Source of the DNA: Lyophyllum atratum
Lineage: Eukaryota; Basidiomycota; Agaricomycetes; Agaricales; Lyophyllaceae
Length of the DNA: 64,000 nt
Assembly: GCA_014905825.1 (NCBI GenBank)
Contig: JACGCN010000032.1
Coordinates: 248,001-312,000 of the forward strand
Direction: 5' to 3'
This document shows, one piece after another, positions 1 to 11,489 of this stretch. Within the stretch, counting starts at the first letter, position 1. Each line of letters begins with the position of its first letter. The notes under the pieces were generated by a model. That model did no database searches, was not told the origin of the DNA, and saw only the letters and a list, made by a program, of their open reading frames with translations. The position numbers and the translations under genes are program-made.

Positions 1-480
1 ACAATTGGGTGGGGTTCAAACCAATTGTATGTATGGGTAGGGGGGGTGTCCTAGAGTACATTTCGAGCCTCAGAATAATTATTTTTGACATCCTGGTTCT
101 GTAGGGGGTGAAATGGTACATTTTTGAACCTATAAATTTTATTTCAGATCTGAATTCCCCAGAATTCGCCTGACTCAGGCATCCAACATTCATGAAAAAC
201 GGTCCAGGGGATCTTGTGCAATGGGCAAAACAAGTATGACATTTTGGCTGTAAATGAGCTCAGGCATTAATTGTGAGCTTACCCTTCAGGAGAACCCGGA
301 TTTTCTCCCTCAAACTCTGTATAGCAAGTATTCATGACCTTTTCACCATGCAAGTTTGAAGCTATCAGCTGTGGTTGGGCTGCTACAGTGTATTGCATCC
401 CCGAGACGCGTGTCTAAAATTAGAAGTAATTAAGACATGTTTGGTCACGTGAATCATTTATGTGCCACTTACTCCTTGCG
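1..480. other. Gene-less left edge
   Basis: I see no supported coding exon. The sequence is unremarkable AT/GC-balanced DNA leading into the tandem repeats that begin near 480. Confidence 0.5.
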
Positions 481-1190
481 GCGGAGTGCAGAAAGTAGTG
501 CGGACCTCCGGTGCGGACCCGCAATGTCCCCCGCTGCAGTGTAATTCAAACATTCGCATTTTTGCGAACATTAGCAGAGCCATATCTCTGACAGTTTCAC
601 TCCGTTTTTGATATTGCAAAGCTCGAATTAACGGTGCGGATTAGACTTACACTGTGGATAATGTCCGCGATGTAGGGCGGCCCCGCAGCCCCCCCTGCAC
701 AGTGTAATTCGGAAGTCCGCATTTTGGTAAAATTAGCGGAGCCACATCTCTGTCAGTTTCACTCTGTTCTTGATATTTTGGGGCTCAAGTCAGAACCACG
801 GAGCGGACCCACTCGCTCGCATAAGGTCCGCAATGCAGTGCGGACCCGCAGTGTCCCCCGCCGCAATGTGATTCAAACATCCGCATTTTTGCGAAAATTA
901 GCAGAGCCATATCTTTGTCAGTTTCACTCCGTTTTTGATATTTCGGGGCTCAAATTGGAGATGCGGAGCGGAGCCACCCGCCCGCATAAGGTCCGCAATG
1001 CAGTGCGGACCCGCAGTGTCCCCCTCCGCAGTGTAATTCAAGAGTCCGCATTTTTGGTAAAATCAGCAGAGCCATATCTATGTCAGTTTCACTCCGTTTT
1101 TGATATCATGGGACTCAAATTGGAGGTGCAGAGCGGACCCGTGATTGGATAAGGTCCGCAAGGCAGTGCGGACCAGCAGCGTCCCCCGCC
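480..1190. repeat. ~165-bp tandem repeat, four copies
   Basis: A unit containing GAGCCAYATCTYTG, then CAGTTTCACTCCG, then GCGGACCC and GTCCGCAATGCAGTG recurs with its GCC anchor at about 579, 741, 906 and 1071, i.e. a spacing of 162, 165 and 165 bp. Copies differ by scattered substitutions. Long open frames on both strands here arise because the unit length is a multiple of three; they show no domain and no splice structure and are not called as genes. Confidence 0.85.
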
Positions 1191-1690
1191 GCAACAAAAT
1201 TGCGGACCCAATGCAAGAAAATGCGGACCTGCGGACCCTGTAACCAAAATTGCGGACCCCACACATAAAATTGCGGACCTGCAGACCATGTATGCAAGGT
1301 TGCGGACCTTATACAGAAAAATACGGACCCTGCGGACCCTATGCACAAAATTGCGGACCCCGTACAAGAAAATGCGGACCCCATACAAGAAAATGCGGAC
1401 CCTGCGGACCCTGTGCACAAAATTGCGGACCCCGTACAGAAAAATGCGGACCCTGCGGAGCCTGTACGCAAAATTGCGGAGCCTGTACAAAAAATTGCAG
1501 ACCCCACAAGGTCCATAAGCCCCCGCAGGACCTAATATGGATGTATTCACTAATTTCTTAATTGTTCTACATTATTGCTACATTATTGAATGCCCACAAT
1601 GGCCCCGGAAGGATGCATGCGGACCCTGCGCGGACCCGCAAGGTGCTGCTGCGGCTGCGGGACCCAATGCGGAAGCCCGCCAGATGCCCC
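1190..1690. repeat. GCGGACC short-motif array
   Basis: Dozens of GCGGACC/GCGGAGC units are separated by 8-20 nt of A-rich spacer such as AAAATT or AAGAAAAT. The heptamer also occurs inside the adjoining 165-bp repeat, so the array probably grew out of it. Predicted peptides rich in C-G-P or A-D-P are translations of the repeat only. Confidence 0.85.
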
Positions 1691-1737
1691 ACAATTGCTC
1701 CCACATGGTTCTCACGCACACCAAAGCATCCTTTCGT

Positions 1738-1890
1738 ACGGTCCCATCCGCTACACTGTAGTGCTTCCGCCGGATGGGTCCCACCCGCTACACTGTAGTG
1801 CTTCCTTTGGTGTTCCAAAGGATCCTTTGGTACGGTCTCATCCGATACACTGTAGCTGTCCTTTGGAAGGTAGCACACGGTACACTGTAG
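1738..1890. repeat. CTACACTGTAGTG repeat block
   Basis: The motif YACACTGTAGTG preceded by GGTCYCAYCCG occurs four times. A near-palindrome around GGATCC (CCAAAGGATCCTTTGG) lies between copies two and three. The block abuts the broken 3' end of the MYND-family pseudogene on the minus strand, and so marks the breakpoint. Confidence 0.7.
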
Positions 1891-2574
1891 TGTTGGTATG
1901 TGGTTTGATGAGCAATGCAGCCAATGCCTTTTGCCCGATTCCAAAACCAGAGGCCAGCTCGGGAGACTCGGTGGGTTCCAAGTCAAGGATGTCTGACAGC
2001 GCCATGCTGATTCCCTTGCCTCGTTCAAGCCAAGGAATGAGAAGATTTCGAGGTCTGTCAGGATGCCGTACCCAGATCTCCATGGCCATCTTCAACACTC
2101 CATCAGACGCCGCGATGGCTTCACATATAGGGGAGGGACATTCGTACATGAAAAGTAAGGAAAAGATGCGCTGCATGATGTTCATGATGAAAAGCCTCTC
2201 GACTAGCGGTCGCGATGCGGCGTTGAAGGTCGTATCCAGCTTGCGGCCGTCGTCTATCTCGTAATACAAATAATGCATCCACTTCCACATGGCTGGCCAG
2301 GACGGCAGGAGATACGAGAGGTCGAAGTCTTTGTCCGCAGCCTCCCGATGCACTGTCATAGACTTCGCAGCAGCAACGCCAGTGCCATCTTGGCAAGTTC
2401 AAAAGCGATGATATCTTCCCTGGCGACACGGCTTGACGGCGGTGTCCTTTCGAATTGGCGGAAGAATAACGGAATGACCTCAGGATACGCAGCCCATGAA
2501 GGTTCATCCCTGAGTATTTCAAGAAGGGACGGCAGGTATTCATATGGTTCCTCTGTCGCCCTGTTCACGAGCGT
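1870..2574 (-). pseudogene. Truncated MYND-family protein relic
   Basis: The minus strand reads residues that align with the N-terminal helical half of the intact MYND gene at 28333-30482. Matches include EPYEYLPSLLEILRDE, PEVIPLFFRQFERTPPSSRV, LLPSWPAMWKWMHYLYYEID and GFGIGQKALAALLI. The two parts sit in different frames with a shift near 2390, so the copy is frameshifted. It stops about 220 residues into the family and runs into a repeat block; the MYND finger and C-terminal domain are missing. It shares ~240 bp of near-identical DNA with the second relic at 8085-8334, so the two fragments derive from one duplication. Confidence 0.8.
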
Positions 2575-2579
2575 CTAGG

Positions 2580-3040
2580 AAGGTTCAGTTGGAATCCGCT
2601 ATAGATACAATTCAAGATATCTTACTCGAATTGCCTTCGGTAGAGCGGGTTTCCGCTGCCGCCTCGACATCAGGAAGTTCAAGCAGAAGATTCAAGTCGA
2701 AAGGCAAAATTAATCATGGTAAGGTCACATGCATGGGAAACCACTATAACTTCAACTTGAAGTTGGTGAGATTCATGGAGTCGCGTCGTGATCACATGGT
2801 ACATTTTCTCTTCACTCTCCAACCACGACGACTCCAGAGTGCTAACGCATCTTGACTGCTGGATGGCAGCCAACACAGAAGATGGAGCCGTTGCTGGCAG
2901 CAGCAAACGTCCCACGAACAATAATCCGCGTGGCATTAACATTTAACAAGCACAAGCACTGTCGTCAGTAATATCCGTGTCCATTAACAAAAATGTATAT
3001 GCTAACTTCGAGCGTGTATCCACGGTCCTTTACATGCATG
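2580..3040. other. Degenerate flank of the MYND relic
   Basis: The first ~130 bases match the flank of the second relic (8335-8480). The remainder has no supported exon. Confidence 0.4.
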
Positions 3041-3049
3041 GACTTTAGC

Positions 3050-4667
3050 ACCAGCCGATGATCCGCGCGTTCCAGAGCTTCTCAGGGCATACCACCGCCA
3101 GGGAATCACTGACAGGAAGCGCCTCAGCAAGTTGCTCCGTGACGAGCATGGCGTCATTCTAAGGTCTGTCGCCTACTGCTACCACCCAGCTGCCTGCTTT
3201 CTGACGAGATCCACGCTGCTACATTGTGCGTTTCGTGACTAGCAAATCCACAGTCGCTCGGAGACGGCGGCTTCTCGGACTGAAAGCTAGTGGGCGGACG
3301 ACAGCAGAACTCCCGGATGCGGAGAAGCGGCAGCTCATGCTCGACCAAATGGTGAAGGACCCAGCAGGGAAGATTGGCGCAGAGATTGTGAAGGCACGCA
3401 TACTCCAGAAGACGGGGATTGATATCACTAGGTGTGTGTTTACTCAGTCCTGTTGCATCTTTACCTAATCTTCTCATCTCGGCAGAGAATGGATTCGGAG
3501 AGAGATGCAGCGCCTAGAGCCACAGGCGTTTATGGCTCGCACACCGCATAAGAAAGCTGCACGTTCAATCAGCCCTTCGACTAGGACTAGTGTTTGAAGG
3601 TTCAGTTGCTACAACTGCAAAAGACCGCAACCCAACTGAACTGCAACTGATAGCAACTGGACTTTAAGTTCAGTTGGAGCAAATCAGAAGAGCAAAGACT
3701 GCAGTTCAGTTGCGGTTTTTTGCAGTTGTGCAACCGGTTGCAACCGGTTGTGGCTGTGCACTATATGCACCATATATCCACGTGTTTTCCCGTCATTTTG
3801 AGCCTTGGAACATCGAAATCTGGCCAGAATTGGTGGAGTTATAGCCAATATAGTATTTGCTGATGCTCAAACTGATAACAACATTAAAACCTCAGTAACT
3901 CTGTCAATTCTTATCCGATTTTGATGAACCAGGACTCGTTTTGAAGCCCCAAAGCATCAGGATCTGTCGGAACAGTGACCGGGCCGGCGTGCGGTCGCAA
4001 CCGGTTGCACAACCGGTCACAACTGCAAAAGACCGGTTTTTACCAGTTCAGTTGCAGTTGCAGCTGTTTCGTTGATCTCAGCAACTGGTTGCAGTACAGT
4101 CTTTCCAGATTTGGGTCAAAAGACCGAACCGGACCGGACTTTCAAACACTAACTAGGACTACAGCGAATCGGACTTCACAGAGCTCTCGAAGCGACCCTA
4201 CCTCGACCGTTCAAGAACATCTCACGGAATCGAACAATCCCGCCAGCCAAACCAGGTTGGCTTCTGCTCCTGATTCACCTTGTCTCCGACCAGGGGCGGA
4301 AGACAGCGACTTTGACGAGGAGGCGGAACATCTTACTGGAGAGTTTCATAACAACTCTGACTACGACAACCGTTCATCTCAGCTGCATCCCGTCCCACCT
4401 TTCCATGACGATCCTCTTTGGCACCAGCACCAACCGGCTCATGTACCCCCGGCCATCCCTTCTGCACCTTTGCCACCATCCCCACTGCAAAACATGCTGA
4501 ACGAAGCAACGCCGAAGCTGGTCGCCTTGACCCAGTTTCTGCGTATGCTAGGTCCGGGTGGTGGGCGGTTGGATGCTCCCACCCCCGAGTCTGTGATGCA
4601 CTGTATGGAGGCGGCGGCAATGCTGGAGCGTGAGCTCGCGAGGGTGGCTTCGGCCTCAGGGCCTTGA
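3050..4667 (+). pseudogene. Integrase-like (TE-related) protein, disrupted
   Basis: Exon pieces read LLRAYHRQGIT and LSKLLRDEHGV, then an intron (about 3162-3241, GTCTGT..CTAG). These are followed by STVARRRRLLGLKASGRTT, ELPDAEKRQLMLDQMVKDP and, after a second short intron ending at 3485, REWIRREMQRLEPQAFMART. This order resembles the HTH-type N-terminus of a fungal integrase-like family, as I remember those proteins; the DDE catalytic part is absent. The downstream frame (to the stop at 4667) is low-complexity, acidic and proline-rich, ending in a helical tail (VMHCMEAAAMLERELARVA). The open frame is split by a 564-bp MITE. The 5' end is not resolved. Probably a dead or domesticated fragment. 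Confidence 0.65.
3588..4151. mobile_element. hAT-type MITE (564 bp) with 8-bp TSD
   Basis: The element begins TAGTGTTTGAA and ends TTCAAACACTA, a perfect 11-bp terminal inverted repeat. It is flanked by the direct repeat ACTAGGAC at 3580-3587 and 4152-4159. An 8-bp target duplication with TAG..CTA termini is the signature of hAT transposons. The interior has no transposase frame but carries many copies of CAGTTGCAAC and CAACCGGTTG, so it is non-autonomous. Removing the element plus one TSD rejoins the host reading frame exactly, so the insertion came after the host frame was intact. Confidence 0.9.
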
Positions 4668-4679
4668 CACCTTGACTTG

Positions 4680-7000
4680 AGTATTTGGTACGTTTGTTTT
4701 GCGATTATCTTGTCGATGTTTTGGGTGTACAATATTGTATAATATTGGTTTGTCTTGCCTTGATGTATATTATAGTACTAGGTTGTACTTTGTGTACATA
4801 GGTACGAGCGTAGACGGTTATACGCTACTTAAGGATATCTTAGGAGGCCTATGGGGGCCTTACTTGATCTTATATGCTGGTGCATGCAGAGCTTCACATG
4901 TCCATTCGGAAGAGACATGTTCTCACGCATCCTTAGGTATACATGGAACTGCTGTTTCTCATCGTCACTACTTCACGATCCTGATCGAACATCCATTCAA
5001 ACGTGTCCCCTACTTTACACAAACAACCCAATGGTTGTGGACAATTCGAAGGCGGTCTTCTGGTTTGCGATTGTCACTTCAAGTCGAGAATCTGTGAAGA
5101 TTACCTCCTGCCACTTCATGAATGGAAGACTTCGGAATTTCTGGAGGGATGATTGGGGACGACACCAACTGCCCGATGGTGTTCCGCACAGACCGCCTCT
5201 GGACACTGTTATGCTCGCTCGGATGTGAATCGTTACTCATGTGCAGGTTTGAATTTATATTTGCTCTAGATCTAAGACGTATCATACTCGTCTCCTGGGG
5301 GGTGCTCAAGCTCCAGGACAACGTTGGCCTCTCGTGCCTTCTGTCGTGGAAGACACAGATGATTGACTGCTCCCTTCTCCGGCTTTTCCACCTGTTAGAC
5401 ATGTGATCCCAACCCCTCGTGCTCCCGGAGCCTGGGCACGAGCGGAGCGGCCGTCAGCATGGTGCTGTAGACGAATTTGGTGCTCTCTTTTGTCACCATT
5501 CTTGTTTATATACCTATGCGACTCTCTTACTCTCCCGTTTTCTTTCGTTGATTGACGACAAAACCTCCTCCCTACATACTCATCGCTCGCTCTCCTCATC
5601 TTCCCCTCTCATGCATTGCCGACGTGAACGTCTACATTCTGCTATCTTACGTAGTTGTGGGCGCTGACACTGAACAATGACGGCGAAATGAAGCAAGTAC
5701 TGTGATATTGACTCGGAACAACAGCTAACAGACGGTAGACTATGGGCGCACACAGACCCCGTCGAATGTAAAGCCCTATCACTCCAATAAATCATCAACA
5801 AATTTGAGATTCGATGGGCGATCGGTCTTCTCATTGAGGTAGACTCCTGGGAAAGTCCTACATCATGATGAGGTGAGAATGAGCGATCAGAAATACTTGA
5901 AACCGCTGACCTCCTGTCAGGACCAAACTGTAATTTGCTAAAGCTTCATGGGCTGGTTGGGCGGCTTGAGGGCGTCCAATATTGTACGATCCCCAGTCAG
6001 GCTCGCCGCCACCCGGAGCCTAAACCTTGCAATCAGTAAGATCCTAAGGCTCGATCAAAGAACCATTCACCGTTCACTGTGCCGCGTCTGCCCTCGAGCA
6101 TCAGGTTGTAAATCAATCTCCAGGTGCTTCATAGGCTCAAGGGGCTCCTGTAGAGATGGTCGAACATCTGTGCGTTTAGTCGGGGTTCGCTCCGGGTCCT
6201 GCGGGGATGGATCTCGGGAAGATGGCATGGCTAGGCCGACTGTGAATGAGATTGGTTTGAGTTAAATGGGTTCAAAGGATGAGAGAAGATCAAGCTTCGA
6301 AGGACATATATATGTGCATGAAAACAAGGTTTGCTTGTAATATAACGAAAGCGCACAAAAAACATGAATATGCGGAACGCCAACATCCTAATTCGTGCGA
6401 AGGAAAGAGGCATATCAGGATGGAACAATGCAAACCAATGACAAAGGCTTGCTGTCCGTTGCCCTAGGGATGTTCGGAACAAGAGTCATTCTCCTTGCTT
6501 CGCTCTGGCAAGGGCGATATGCCGCTTTACTTGTCTCTTGAGGTGCTTGTTGTCAAGGCGATGGCTGCAATAAGAGTGTCATTGTCTAATCAGTCAACAC
6601 AGAAATGTTTCGTTGAACTACTGAACAGGTAAAACAACGCACGCTGTTAATAGGAACATCGGGATGTGCAGTTGCGCGCCGTTCTCGTTGCAGGCTACGA
6701 CTCGAGACAATGGTTGCGACGAGAACGATTGTCTATTGATCAGGAGCCACAAGTCTTGATGTTCCGTCGGGTTGTTATTCGCAGGCGATTATGAGGAGAA
6801 CAATGCAGGACCATCCGAAGTCTAGATCTGGAAGGGCCCGCGAGCTTCTGAGGAAAACAAGAGATAACTTGGAGATAACGATTGTTGTTGATCAAGTCAG
6901 GTGACCGCCATTCAACCACCATATCTGAGCGAATTCGAAGCAGACGTTGAATAACACCTCGACCACGCCCAAACATCTCAGCTTAACGCTCGTCTTACTC
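4680..7000. other. Gene-poor stretch, 2.3 kb
   Basis: No exon with recognisable domain or convincing splice structure on either strand. Open frames here are short and overlap in opposing directions. A minus-strand frame near 6070-6230 is rich in P, R and D but has no support beyond openness. Confidence 0.4.
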
Positions 7001-8068
7001 ATGAGCAAACTCCTTCTTTCTTGCCACCTGGGTATTAACCACGAACTCGAACGCGATCCCCCCTCAGGGCCGTTTGTGTTTCAACGGGTCACTCAGACCG
7101 CCGATCTCTCCACACCAGCCGTTACACTGTCTTACCACATCGACAAAGTCAGCGAGATCTACGAAGGCGATTACACTACTGTATACCGTGCATCGCTTCT
7201 CGGCCATGAGTCAGGCAGACAGCGTAGCATCGTGCTGAAGACCGACGTCAACGCACGATACCCGCGTTCTGCGATGTTCAGTCAAGAAGCCCTTCGGTAC
7301 GAGAAGGATCTCACACACCTGCAGGGAACCCACATTCCCTGTTTCTATGGGCTCTTTCAAGCGACGATGTACGACAAACTTGTCTCCGTGCTGCTGCTGG
7401 AGGACTGTGGCGAAAGTATTAACTTGCGCGATCATGAGAGTCTTTCGGACTCAGACAAGTGAGTACCCACATCGCCCTCATTAATTCATACTCAACAAAG
7501 TGTGCTTAGAGCTCAGATATTCAAGCTATTCACGAAACTCCATGCGAGCGGTTTCGCGCATCACGATTTTGCTGGACGAAATATCGTGAAAAACCAAGAC
7601 GGCAAATTCTTCCTCCTCGATCTCGAACATTCGACGCCACACAAGTGTGAAGCGCGGACCAACGTTCTCATCGGCGATTTTGCTCCCGGTAGAGAGGAAT
7701 TTGGGTGTCCGGAGTTGTATGACGTCGCTATCGCACTGGACTTTTGGCTGCCAGGTATGTACACAATCTTCGGATTTCATGCTCATTCTGAAACGATCCG
7801 CCTAGCAAATCTGAAGTTTTATGGGTTCCACGTGCCCGTTGGCGCGTTCCAGAAAGGGGAATCCAGGAATCTCGTCGCGCTCATACCGTCTTATATGCTC
7901 CCAACGCAGGAGGACCGTGACGAGGCTTTACGATACGCCGAAGAGATGATTGAAGACGTCCAGGCCATTCAGAAAGAGTTCGCAATGGTTCCTGACGAAG
8001 CACGATACCCCCACCCGTCCTACATTCTGAAGGGGCGCTCCACCTCGAAGCCACCAGCACCCGCGTAA
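7001..8068 (+). CDS. Protein kinase-like fold protein
   Basis: Two exons (7001-7458 and 7510-8068) flank a 51-nt GTGAGT..TTAG intron; about 338 aa. An N-lobe-like segment contains SIVLKTD, where the VAIK lysine is expected. The catalytic loop reads HHDFAGRNIV in place of HRDxxxxN, and the metal loop reads LLDLEHS in place of DFG. So Asp and Asn of the loop and the second Asp are kept, while HRD arginine and the DFG phenylalanine and glycine are not. This pattern is seen in fungal kinase-like families whose substrates are unknown; it may be an active atypical kinase or a pseudokinase. The first in-frame ATG (7001) was chosen; the open frame continues upstream without ATG, so a further 5' exon is possible. 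A relic of the MYND family lies directly downstream. Confidence 0.75.
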
Positions 8069-8084
8069 GATCCAAACCCCATGT

Positions 8085-8480
8085 CTGCAGCCTCCCAATG
8101 CACTGTCATAGACTTCGCAGCAGCAACGCCATCGAGTGCCATCTTGGCAAGTTCAAACGCGACTATATCTTCTCTGGTGACACGGCTTGACGGCGGTGTT
8201 CTTTCGACGTGGTGGAAGAATAACGCAATGATCTCAGGATTTGCAGCCCATGAAGTTTCATCCCTAAGTATTTCAAGAAGGGATGGAAGGTATTCGAGTG
8301 GTTCCTCTGTCGCCCCGTCCACGAGCTCCATCATCTAGGAAGGTTCAATCCACTACCCGTTAGAATTCACTATAGATAAGTACAATAGGAGGTATCGTAC
8401 TCGAATTGCCTGAGATAGAGCGGGGTCTTGCTGCGGGCTTGGCCTCGTCATCGGGTCCGGGGAGAAGATTGAAATGTAAA
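8085..8480 (-). pseudogene. Second MYND-family relic
   Basis: On the minus strand 8095-8334 encodes EEPLEYLPSLLEILRDE and FFHHVERTPPSSRVTRED, the start of the MYND family. DNA from about 8085 to 8480 is nearly the same as 2335-2720. Only ~75 family residues remain before the frame enters unrelated sequence. It was probably copied together with the first relic and carries no function I can see. Confidence 0.8.
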
Positions 8481-8524
8481 ATTGATGAACCTCAATCGGT
8501 GGAAGGTTTGGAATGAAAAAAGAG

Positions 8525-8626
8525 TGGACACTGTGGGAATTGAACCCACGACCTCACGCATGCAATGAACCGGGCTGGCCCAGATGAGGATGCGAAGCGT
8601 GCGCGCTACCCCTGTGCCAAGAGCCC
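8525..8626 (-). tRNA. tRNA-Ala (CGC) with ~29-nt intron
   Basis: On the minus strand the 5' end GGGCTCT pairs with AGTGTCC (one T-T mismatch). The T arm is GTGGG/CCCAC with loop TTCAATT. The anticodon stem is CACGC/GCGTG and the loop begins TTCGCA, giving anticodon CGC. The G3-U70 pair, the identity element of alanine tRNA, is present, with discriminator A. An intron of about 29-30 nt lies one base 3' of the anticodon, the canonical position. A run of six T follows on the transcript side, fitting a Pol III terminator. Confidence 0.88.
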
Positions 8627-8639
8627 ATGAGACTTCGGA

Positions 8640-9540
8640 CATAATGGTCATGTTCGCCATTGCTATAGTACATAGCCTCCTTCAGCAATAGACCATTTGC
8701 ACCTTGCTACCCCAGCTTGCCGTCCATGCTCAACACCCTTCTCTAGTGGTCAAACGACTTATCTGATCTAGCTCCAGCGCCGCTACGGATTCTGCGTCCA
8801 CTGAATCGTAGACCTGTCCTCAACCTCGGGGTACGAGTCGATGCTTCTACATCACGGCCGTTATGATTATGAGTCGGGGGCAGCTTGGTGTGCGTAGCGG
8901 CTTATGAATGGCTAGGATCCTGCGCCAGGCTGTGGTCATGTGGTATTGGTGCATCGGGGCTCGCTATCCCCCATTTCCATCGGCCACGCTAGAGTACGGA
9001 ATTTGTTGCAAAATGATGATGCACTGCTTCCAGACTGGTGGGGCAACAGAGTACCTTCCGTGCAGCACCTGTGTGGTCTCGCACCTGATAAGTTGTTCAG
9101 ATGTCGGGCCGCTGGCGGTCTCAAGTCGGATTATTAGAGGAAGATTGAGGACATTGACATTCTACCTTTGTTCTGCCTATCTTTTCATCTGGCTCGGCAC
9201 TTACCTCTGGGTCTGGTTTACTGGAAGACCTGTAGAATGAATAATTGACAACCGAGGTAGTTCACGTAAATCGGACTATACCTACACAATTTCTTTTGGT
9301 ATCTTATGCTCTGAAAGCGTTGGGCGGGTGAGTCGCAAACAACTTCACGACAGTGGTCGGCTTGTAGGTTCGCCGTTTGTCGTTCATGCCTAACCTCAAG
9401 CTGGAGGTTGACATCAGGATCGAGCCCAGCCGAAAGTGAAGCCTACAGTAAAGCAAAAATCTCCTCACAAGCTCAGGAACCGGTCAATACCGAATGAGAT
9501 CGAATGTCTATGGGTGAAGAACATGGGACATAAGAAAAAA
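8640..9540. other. No gene seen between the two tRNAs
   Basis: About 900 bp without supported exons. The flanks of the two tRNA genes are not alike beyond the immediate A-rich (T-rich on transcript) border. Confidence 0.4.
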
Positions 9541-9543
9541 GAG

Positions 9544-9625
9544 TGGACACTGTGGGAATTGAACCCACGACCTCACGCAAGCGAAGAGATGCGAAGCGTG
9601 CGCGCTACCCCTGTGCCAAGAGCCC
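9544..9625 (-). tRNA. tRNA-Ala (CGC) with ~10-nt intron
   Basis: The mature sequence equals the first tRNA-Ala: same acceptor, D, anticodon and T arms, anticodon CGC, G3-U70 and A73. Only the intron differs, being about 10 nt (TCTCTTCGCT) instead of 29. A T6 run follows the 3' end. It lies 135 bp upstream of nop53 on the other strand. Confidence 0.9.
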
Positions 9626-9760
9626 ATGTGAACAAGTCGCGCGGTCGACATTTCCGACACGAGCGATCATAAATTTTGGTCCACATCGCAATCGATTGGT
9701 GTTGTTTACCAAGTGCTTCCAAAAAAAGGTATCCTCAGCCTTCATCTGCAGACAGCAACT

Positions 9761-11481
9761 ATGGCGAAAACATCGTCGGCCAAGACCGCGAATGCTACCA
9801 AGACCAAGAAACCCACAAAATCTGCAATAGGCGCGCCGTCCCAGCTCAGCCAGTCGAGTCGGAAAGGCAAGCGTGCATGGCGGAAAAACGTCGATATCCA
9901 GGATGTGGAAGAGGGCTTGGAGGGCATGAGGGCGGAGGAGAGGGTTACAGGGTGAGCTTATCATTCCTTGGCTTTAGCTTCAACTAGCTGTACTCAAACC
10001 CTCGTTCGTAGGAAACCGCTACAGGCAACGAAAGATCAAGACTTATTCCAGATTGACGTTACAGGCGATGCCCAAAGTCCGTTCTCACCCCAATCGCTTC
10101 ATACCCCTAACCACATCTAACCTAATCCATAGTGCGCAAATCCCAACGATTCTCCAGCTCCCAATTAACATCAACCAAAATCCTCGCCCAGCGATCCGCC
10201 GTGCCCGCCGTCTTCTCCCGCCCCTCCTCCGCCTCCCAAAAACGGAAATCAACCGTCAGCCACGAAGATAAAGCCCGCCTCCTCAGAGTGGGAAAGCGTC
10301 CCCGAAAAGGCCCTTTCAACAGCGTGGTCGACCCAGCAGAGTTCGGTGCCGGAAGCGCCCTACTGGAGCTGAGCGAGGCTGTAAAAAGTAGTGGCAACTA
10401 CGATGCATGGGCAGCTCCACCCCCCCAGAAGCCGCTCAAGGACGGGCTTGAGACAGTACAGAAGAAAACGTTCAAGGTATGCACCCACCCACTTACAGTC
10501 TTACTATGCCCACTAAAAAAAAAATCCCAACCCGGATAGGCTCCGGCAGGTTCCCGTGTCCGGGATGCCATAGAAATCCCCGCCATCGTCGAGCCCCACC
10601 AAGGCACGTCATACAACCCCCCCGTCGAAGCGCACCAGGCACTCCTGCTGCACGCCCACGAGCTCGAGGAGCGCCGAATTCGGGACGCGGAAAAGCTCGC
10701 CGACGTGAAGGAAAAGATACAGAGCGCCCGGCAGGATGCGGAGGACGAGAACCCGGCGTTGCCCCCCGGGATGAAGTTGCATTCGGACGTGGCGGGGGAG
10801 GACGACGACGAAGAGAGTGTGGGGGGTGACGAGGAGGTGCGGGCGAAGAAACTCCCGCCGAGGAAAACTCAGGCGCAGAGGAAGAAGGCTGCTCGCCTAC
10901 TCGCTGAGGTATGATCCCTTCCATCTTGCGCCTCCGCCCCTTTCTCTGACGCATATAAACCCCCTTGACCAGAAACGCGAGCTGGCTGAACGTGTGGCGC
11001 GGAAACGGATGCTGGCCGTGATACCCTCCGCGAAGAGTCTGCGACGGACCAACAACAGACTCTTGTTGGCGTGGGAGGCGGCGCATGCGCAAAAGCAGAC
11101 GGCGGCGTTGGAGAAGCTGAAGCAGCACGGGCTGGCGGGTCAGAAACTGGGGAAGCATAAGGTCCCGGAGGGAGCTGTCGATGTGCAGCTAGGCGAGGAC
11201 CTCAGCGAGTCTTTACGTGCGCTCAAGGTGCGTTGGCGGTCTCTTTCCACCGCTGCTAGTTACTGACGGTCGTTTTCCACCTGTAGCCGGAGGGCAATTT
11301 GTTCCGGGACCGCTTCCTTAGCTTGCAACAGCGTGCGCTTGTTGAGCCCCGTGTTCCTGTGTTGTACGTGTGGTTTTTGCCGCTGGCCGTTATGGATCTG
11401 ACCGGCCACTATTTTAGGCCCAAGAGGCGTCGTGCGAAGATGGTCGAGTACGAGACACATGCGAGGAAGCGGTTCGAGTGA
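9761..11481 (+). CDS. nop53: Nop53, 60S ribosome biogenesis factor
   Basis: Six exons (9761-9951, 10012-10076, 10133-10476, 10540-10908, 10973-11227, 11287-11481) give 472 aa with all phases consistent. N-terminal residues KGKRAWRKNVDIQDVEEGLE are typical of the Nop53/GLTSCR2 family. LFQID fits the arch-interaction motif by which Nop53 recruits the Mtr4 helicase and nuclear exosome for 5.8S/ITS2 trimming. GTSYNPPVEAH matches the conserved central block and GNLFRDRFLSLQQRALVEPR the C-terminal block. A long acidic stretch (GEDDDEESVGGDEE) and basic helices lie between. Acts in the nucleolus. Intron 2 uses a GTCCGT donor. The ATG at 9761 is the first in frame and sits 135 bp from a divergent tRNA. 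Confidence 0.93.
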
Positions 11482-11489
11482 TCGGGCGA

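Noticed and set aside
724..1561. Long open frames on both strands with Cys-Gly-Pro or Ala-Asp-Pro repeats
   Set aside because: They are translations of the 165-bp and GCGGACC repeats, open in several frames at once; no splice signals, domains or start context.
3154..3477. Minus-strand frame over the integrase-like exon
   Set aside because: Antisense shadow of the plus-strand frame that carries the family-like sequence and splice sites.
10493..11158. 221-codon minus-strand frame
   Set aside because: Antisense of nop53 exons 4 and 5; GC-rich coding DNA leaves the opposite strand open.
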